In this document: positions 61,999-64,000 of the stretch, piece by piece
Position numbering within the stretch: position 1 is the first letter of the stretch
Layout of the letters: every line of letters begins with the position of its first letter
NCBI GenBank assembly: GCA_022828595.1
Contig: JAKGHH010000004.1
Span: 77,900,270 to 77,964,269, forward strand
Source: Nelumbo lutea
Lineage: Eukaryota; Streptophyta; Magnoliopsida; Proteales; Nelumbonaceae
DNA length: 64,000 nucleotides
Direction: 5' to 3'
Notes under the pieces: generated by a model
Databases searched by the model: none
Told to the model about the DNA's origin: nothing
Seen by the model: the letters and a program-made list of their open reading frames with translations, nothing else
Translations under genes and position numbers: made by a program

Positions 61999-62510
61999 TA
62001 GGAATGGCAATGGGGCGGGGACGGGGAGCCTCTCCCCATCCCCGTTCCCGCGAAAATCCCCATCCCCGTCCCCGTTCCCGTCCCCGCTAACAGGGACAAG
62101 GTTATCCCCATCCCCATCCCCACGGGGATCCCCATTCCCCATAATTTTTTATAAAGCTAAAAATTTTGTTTTTGTTTTTTTATTTTATTTAAAAAGTAAA
62201 AATAAAATAATTAAAATTTACAATCTATTAAAAAAGATTCAAACATATTCAACCATATTTTTTAAACATTAATATATAGACGTATGTGTGCATATATAAC
62301 GTATACATACATATATACATATATATAGTGGGGATCCCACGGGCAAGGATCGGGGTCCCTGTGGGGCGGGGAGTGCTCTCCCCGTCCCCGCTAACGGGGA
62401 TGAAAATTTCCCCATCCCCGTCCCCATGGGGCGAAAATCATCCCCATTCCCACCCCATTTGGGGTGGATCCCCACGGGGATCAGGGAAATGGGGAAAATT
62501 GCCATCCCTA
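61999..62510. mobile_element. hAT-type MITE with GGGGACGGGG interior and paralogous empty site
   Basis: Perfect 8-bp duplication ATCTTTTG (61991-61998 and 62511-62518). The ends are TAGGAATGGCAATGGGG and the complement of TAGGGATGGCAATTTTCC. The interior has CCCCGTTCCCG words around an AT core. The left block has single ATCTTTTG at 39245-39252, so insertion came after duplication. Confidence 0.88.
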
Positions 62511-62677
62511 ATCTTTTGCAAGGATTGGACGTTAGAAAATTCGGGGCTGACCTAAACTTGGGTTGGCCTTGGATTAAGGCCTTGGGTAGTTTGCGCTCGG
62601 TCCAATCCAAGTCCACCCAAACAAGTACAAATATATCTATATAAAAATGTAATTTCTAATTATATATACATAAATAT

Positions 62678-63160
62678 TAGGGGCGAGCAAGAAAAACCGA
62701 ATTAATCAGAACCGAAATGAAAATTCAGTTAACCAAACCAACTGCAGTTCGGTATTTTAAAAAAACCGGTGGCATTGATTTGGTTTTGGTTAACCAAAAT
62801 AGAAAACCAACGGTTAACCAAACCGACCACTATACATATATTTATATATATGTTATGTATATTATATATATTTTATATTTTCTATACATTATAAATTAAT
62901 AAATATGGGTTATATATTTATAATATAATATATATTATTTATTATTTAAAATATAATATTTTATATATATTTCTAGTGTTTTATTATATATTTACATATT
63001 TTTTATAATATATATTATAAATAATAAAAAACTTATGAATCAATGAACCAAACTGATCAACCGGTTAGCCGATCAGATCCGGTTTGGTTTCAATGGAAAA
63101 CTGGTAACCTTGGTTTGGTTTTAAAAATAAGCCCACTGAATCGAACCATGAGCACCCCGA
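62678..63160. mobile_element. Right-block sister of the 39412 hAT-like element
   Basis: It starts TAGGGGCGAGCAAG and ends ATGAGCACCCCGA, with GGTTAACCAAACC-type words inside. No target duplication can be fixed. Confidence 0.55.
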
Positions 63161-64000
63161 ATAAACATACACATATATGTACATATGTATCAAACATACA
63201 CATATGTGCATGTTTGATACATATGTACAAAAGTATGGAGATATTCCCAATGCAAGGCTGTAAAGTCTGTTCAAAAGATGTTCGAATGGGCCTTGCACTG
63301 ACTGAAGACGATGTTTGACCCAAGGAGGCAGCTGGCCAGAGAGGTTTTTCTCATAACATGTGCTGTACCTTTGTTAAACTAGAAGCCCATATATATAAGG
63401 GTTAATTACACTGCAACTGCAACCCAATATGAATTTGGCATCAATTCACGGCCAGGATTCATCCCCCTGTATGGTGGGGTTAGAAAATTCTGACCTGAAT
63501 TGATCAGTCATTCTCCCTATTTGTAATGAGACTTCCAGCACTCAACGGTACTAAAATTTACTGTTAGAAGGGAGAGCCCTTCTTATCCGAGATTTTATCA
63601 ACCTCCTAGACTTGTTCAGCCTCTTGGATCAAGGGACAAGTGTCCCACAAGGTAAGATTAGTTGCTCGGATTTTTTCAACTACCTTGCCAAATTTTGATC
63701 ACAGCAAGCAAATAACTTGCTGACGTGGTATTAGTTTGATTAACTGTTAATAGGCCTAGGATGGGAGAGAGTCAAAGATATTTACCCATTGGTGTAGGCT
63801 ATTGCCATCGGCTGTAAAATTTATCCATACACCAAGGTTATTCTGAATTGAGGGCATCTGGCCACTCAGATCAATAAGATTTCCTCAAACCTGATCAATT
63901 CACGTAGTCCCAGCCCAACCCAACCTAAGTTGTGTTGAGCTGAGCTCCATTTGGGCCTGGCCTGAGACCAATCTTAGCTTCTTAGGGTTGGGCCTGGGTT

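Overview
The window is nuclear DNA of a flowering plant. The evidence is a multi-exon family-1 glycoside hydrolase (GH1) gene of the BGLU11 type, Tat-type and chromovirus Ty3/gypsy retrotransposons, Helitrons, many hAT-type MITEs and cytosolic ribosomal protein eL21 fragments. I cannot name the species. There is no bacterial, organellar, CRISPR or recognisable tRNA/rRNA content.

Layout. 1-2212 is the 3' part of a decayed chromovirus ending in a complete LTR. 2213-6500 is intergenic DNA with a receptor-like-kinase pseudogene fragment on the minus strand. 6779-23274 is a complete 12-exon BGLU11-like beta-glucosidase gene (gene 1, 496 codons before the stop). Its intron 7 is 11.6 kb long because a hAT-like MITE there was split by a 10.2 kb Tat retrotransposon. 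30.2-32.7 kb is a decayed second beta-glucosidase copy. 35122-44435 is a third copy, nearly complete but disabled by frameshifts, an internal deletion, a stop and a lost splice acceptor. 48.9-49.3 kb and 52.46-52.57 kb hold terminal fragments of further copies. 54946 onward is a further copy whose first three exons are intact and whose remainder lies beyond the window.

The block 22.69-41 kb and the block 48.76-64 kb are two copies of one segmental duplication. Each runs from the 3' end of one beta-glucosidase through a pseudogene remnant into the 5' half of the next. Comparing them gives natural empty sites for later insertions: a 5.0 kb reverse-oriented Helitron (23644-28668), a 1.6 kb Helitron (50319-51919) and a 512 bp hAT-type MITE (61999-62510). 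A non-autonomous Tat-like LTR element (59067 to about 61747) occurs only in the right-hand block.

The functional content is one probably working beta-glucosidase, a second possibly working copy cut by the window edge, and a graveyard of relatives and transposons. The most unusual items are the antisense ORF with a probable intron in the Tat element, its second archaeal-type RNase H domain, the strong bias to TAG stops where CAG or TGG is expected, the set of MITEs sharing TAGGGGTG-like ends but with different low-complexity interiors, and the paralogue-documented Helitron insertions between A and T.
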